Origin: Faecalibacterium sp. UBA7177
GTDB taxonomy: Bacteria; Bacillota; Clostridia; Oscillospirales; Ruminococcaceae
DNA length: 12,863 bases
NCBI GenBank assembly: GCA_002491225.1
Contig: DKVN01000069.1
Location: 12,198-25,060 of the forward strand
Reading direction: 5' to 3'
Made by a program: the position numbers and the translations under genes
Part shown: positions 10,468-12,863 of the stretch, one piece after another
How the letters are laid out: each line of letters opens with the position of its first letter
How positions within the stretch are numbered: position 1 is the stretch's first letter
The notes under the pieces: generated by a model
What the model saw: the letters and a program-made list of their open reading frames with translations, nothing else
What the model was told of the DNA's origin: nothing
The model's database searches: none

Positions 10468-12863
10468 ATGCCGAACGATACAGCCAGTTTTCTCTCCTTG
10501 CGCGACCGTTACATCGAGGCGCAGTTTTCCGCCCTCAATCCGGTGCAGCGGCAGGCGGTGTTTGCCACCGAGGGCCCGCTGCTGATTTTGGCGGGCGCGG
10601 GCAGCGGCAAGACCACCGTGCTGGTCAACCGCATCGCGAACCTCATCCGGTTCGGCTGCGCCCACGGCTCGGCCGAGCTGCGCCGCGCCCCCACCGCAGA
10701 GGAGGCCGCCGCCCTCGCCGCGGCGGTGGAGCAACACGCCCCCCTGTCCGCCGAGGCCGAGGCGCTGCTGCCGGTGCGGCCGGTGCGGCCCTGGAATATC
10801 CTCGCCATCACCTTTACCAACAAGGCCGCGGGCGAATTAAAGGCCCGGCTGGCCCAGATGCTGGGCGAGACGGTGGGCGGGGATGTCAACGCCTCCACCT
10901 TCCACTCGGCCTGCGTGCGCATTCTGCGCCGCAATGCCGACCGGCTCGGCTTCCCCCAGAGCTTTACCATCTACGACACCGACGACCAGCTTCGCGCCAT
11001 GAAAGAGGTGTATAAGGAGCTGCTGATCGACGAAAAATTTCTGGCCCCCAAGGCCGCCCTCTCTCAGATCGGCCGGATGAAGGATCAGCTCATCGGCCCC
11101 GAGGAGGCGCTGGCCGCCCCGGCTGACACCAAGGCCGGGCTGATCGCCAGGGCCTACGCCGGGTACGCCAAGCGGTTAAAGGGGGCCGGGGCGATGGATT
11201 TTGACGACCTCATCTACCACACGGTGCGGCTGTTGCAGCAATGCCCGGACGTGCTGGCGTATTATCAAAACCGGTTTCGTTATATCCTGGTGGACGAGTA
11301 CCAGGACACCAGTGTCGCCCAGTTCCATCTGGTGCGGCTGCTGACCGGCGAGGCCCGCAACATCTGCGTGGTGGGCGATGACGACCAGAGCATCTATCGC
11401 TTCCGCGGGGCGACCATCGAGAACATCCTCAATTTTGAGCAGCACTTCCCCGGCGCGCGGCTGATCCGATTAGAGCAGAACTACCGCTCGACCAGCCGCA
11501 TCCTCAACGCCGCCAACTGCGTCATCCAGAACAACACCGGCCGCAAGGGCAAGACCCTCTGGACCGAGAACGGCGAGGGCGACAAGGTGCTGCACTACGA
11601 GGCCGCCAGCGAGGAGGACGAGGCCGCCTTTCTGGCCCAGACCATCGCCGCGCACCGGCAGCGGGGCATCCCGCTGCGCAGCCACGCGGTGCTCTACCGG
11701 ATGAACGCCCAGTCCGGCCCCATCGAGACCTACTTCGCTCGGGCGGGCATCCCCTACAAGATCGTGGGCGGCCAGCGCTTTTATGACCGCAAGGAAATTC
11801 GGGACATGCTGGCCTACATGGCCATCGTGGCAAACCCGCGGGACGACCTGCGGCTGCGCCGGATCATCAACGAGCCCGCCCGCAAGATCGGCGCGACCAC
11901 CCTGGACCGGGTCGCCCAAATCGCCGCCGGGCTGGGGGTGGGGATGCTGGAGGTGTGCGAGCACGCGGCCGACTACCCCGCCCTGGGCCGGGCCGCTGGG
12001 GCACTGCATGGCTTTTATGGCATCTATCAGGCCCTCTGCGAGGCGCACGACACCCTGCCGCTTGACCTGTTTGCCCAGAAGGTGCTGGAGCTGACCGGCT
12101 ACCAGACCATGCTCGAGCAGGACAAAGAGCGCGGGGCCGACCGGCTGGAGAACGTGGGCCAGCTGATCTCCAGCGTGCGCACCTATGCCGACCAGCGCGG
12201 CCCCGAGGCCAGCCTCGCCGGGTTTTTGGAGGAGGTCGCCCTCATCTCGGACCTTGACAGCTACGATGCCGAGAGTGATGTGGTGGTGCTGATGACCATC
12301 CACTCGGCCAAGGGGCTCGAATTTGATCACGTCTTCCTCATCGGGCTGGAGGAGGGCATCTTCCCCAGCGAGCTGAGCCGCTATTCGGACGAAGATCTCG
12401 AAGAGGAGCGAAGGCTCTGCTATGTGGGCATCACCCGGGCCAAAAAGGAGTTATATCTCACCTCGAGCCAGAGCCGGATGATCTTTGGCCGCACCCAGAG
12501 GGGCCGCCCCAGCCGCTTTTTGGAGGAGATCGACCCCGCGCTTTTGGAGGAGGAAGAGAGCCCTCTGCTCGCCCGCCAGACCCGGTGGGACGCCGCCCAC
12601 CTGCCCGGTTACGGCGGGGCGGCGGTGAGCCGCAGCGGCTACTCGGGGCCCAGCAGCCTCGGCGGCTACGCCGGGGGCTACCGACGGCCGGAGGGCGGGG
12701 CGCAGCAAGCGGCGCCGCGGCCCTCGCTCAGCGGCACGCGGGTCAGCTTTGGCTCGAGCAGCCTGCTGGGCGCAGCGGCCAAGCCCGCGGCCAAACCCGG
12801 TGCCGCCTACGCGCCGGGGGATCTGGTCGAGCACGGGGTGTTTGGCCGGGGCCGGGTGCTCAA
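10468..12863 (+). CDS. pcrA: PcrA/UvrD-type SF1A DNA helicase, 3' end cut by window
   Basis: 798 codons are visible and the frame is open to the right edge. The protein is a 3'-5' helicase of nucleotide excision repair, replication restart and removal of blocking complexes. Motifs run in order: LNPVQRQAV (Q motif, 23-31), Walker A AGAGSGKTT (42-50), ITFTNKAA (motif Ia, 114-121), DEYQD (276-280), GDDDQSIYRFRGA (303-315), QNYRST (337-342), TIHSAKGLEFD near 610, and VGITRAKK near 653. A roughly 45-residue charged and Ala-rich insertion (64-108) separates Walker A from motif Ia, where PcrA normally has about ten residues. Residues 700-780 are a Gly/Ser/Ala/Pro-rich linker, and GDLVEHGVFGRGRVL from 784 is the start of the Tudor-like RNA-polymerase-binding domain. 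The ATG at 10468 follows GGAAAGGA by 6 bases; the ATG at 10461 is out of frame. Confidence 0.95.
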   Translation, partial: MPNDTASFLSLRDRYIEAQFSALNPVQRQAVFATEGPLLILAGAGSGKTTVLVNRIANLIRFGCAHGSAELRRAPTAEEAAALAAAVEQHAPLSAEAEALLPVRPVRPWNILAITFTNKAAGELKARLAQMLGETVGGDVNASTFHSACVRILRRNADRLGFPQSFTIYDTDDQLRAMKEVYKELLIDEKFLAPKAALSQIGRMKDQLIGPEEALAAPADTKAGLIARAYAGYAKRLKGAGAMDFDDLIYHTVRLLQQCPDVLAYYQNRFRYILVDEYQDTSVAQFHLVRLLTGEARNICVVGDDDQSIYRFRGATIENILNFEQHFPGARLIRLEQNYRSTSRILNAANCVIQNNTGRKGKTLWTENGEGDKVLHYEAASEEDEAAFLAQTIAAHRQRGIPLRSHAVLYRMNAQSGPIETYFARAGIPYKIVGGQRFYDRKEIRDMLAYMAIVANPRDDLRLRRIINEPARKIGATTLDRVAQIAAGLGVGMLEVCEHAADYPALGRAAGALHGFYGIYQALCEAHDTLPLDLFAQKVLELTGYQTMLEQDKERGADRLENVGQLISSVRTYADQRGPEASLAGFLEEVALISDLDSYDAESDVVVLMTIHSAKGLEFDHVFLIGLEEGIFPSELSRYSDEDLEEERRLCYVGITRAKKELYLTSSQSRMIFGRTQRGRPSRFLEEIDPALLEEEESPLLARQTRWDAAHLPGYGGAAVSRSGYSGPSSLGGYAGGYRRPEGGAQQAAPRPSLSGTRVSFGSSSLLGAAAKPAAKPGAAYAPGDLVEHGVFGRGRVL

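Noticed and set aside
8983..10737. 584-residue minus-strand frame across cls and the start of pcrA
   Set aside because: Crosses a strong terminator and promoter and is antisense to two genes with complete motifs.
10062..11015. 317-residue plus-strand frame over the cls-pcrA junction
   Set aside because: Reads through the cls terminator and out of frame through the Walker A region of pcrA.
1..12863. CRISPR arrays, tRNA or rRNA genes, insertion sequences, prophage
   Set aside because: No spaced direct repeats, cloverleaf, ribosomal signature, transposase or integrase was seen on either strand.

Overview
The window is a GC-rich stretch (GC-rich third codon positions, strong AGGAGG-type ribosome binding sites, AT-rich promoters) whose proteins point to a high-GC member of the Firmicutes/Clostridia, most likely an Oscillospiraceae (Ruminococcaceae) gut anaerobe of the Faecalibacterium/Gemmiger/Ruthenibacterium kind. 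This assignment comes from protein style and gene families, not from a marker gene. I see no rRNA, tRNA, CRISPR array, insertion sequence or prophage gene; this looks like ordinary chromosomal housekeeping DNA. I did not find a convincing undescribed system.

Layout, left to right. Bases 1-412 hold the end of the leftward PTS transcript (terminator 345-386) and a good leftward promoter (140-168) firing off the left edge. Three leftward genes follow: a PfoR/EIIC-2-type membrane permease (413-1546), an XRE regulator with a C-terminal zinc ribbon (1705-2154) and a monofunctional GT51 peptidoglycan glycosyltransferase (2230-3033). A 254-base divergent promoter region separates these from a rightward 799-residue helicase with an N-terminal PD-(D/E)XK nuclease, Walker A, DEAH and a cysteine cluster typical of Fe-S XPD/DinG-like enzymes (3288-5687, GTG start).

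Converging on the helicase is a leftward group: a DUF4173 multi-pass membrane protein (5697-7454), a small Cro/CI-type regulator (7557-7784) and a DUF2975 membrane protein (7809-8270). The last two form the conserved YoaS/YozG-type pair known from Bacillus. Their promoter (8338-8366) is embedded in repeated TTATCG/CGATAA half-sites, which suggests autoregulation by the small regulator.

Divergently from this pair a strong promoter (8466-8493) drives a cardiolipin synthase with two HKD motifs (8578-10155), closed by a long perfect-armed terminator (10228-10279). A further promoter (-10 at 10392) and a 5'-UTR hairpin lead into a PcrA/UvrD-type helicase (10468 to the window end), which is cut by the right edge within its C-terminal RNA-polymerase-binding Tudor-like domain.

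Functionally the region mixes DNA repair (two SF1/SF2 helicases), envelope synthesis (glycosyltransferase, cardiolipin synthase) and membrane proteins with dedicated small regulators. Nothing in it requires these genes to act as one system.
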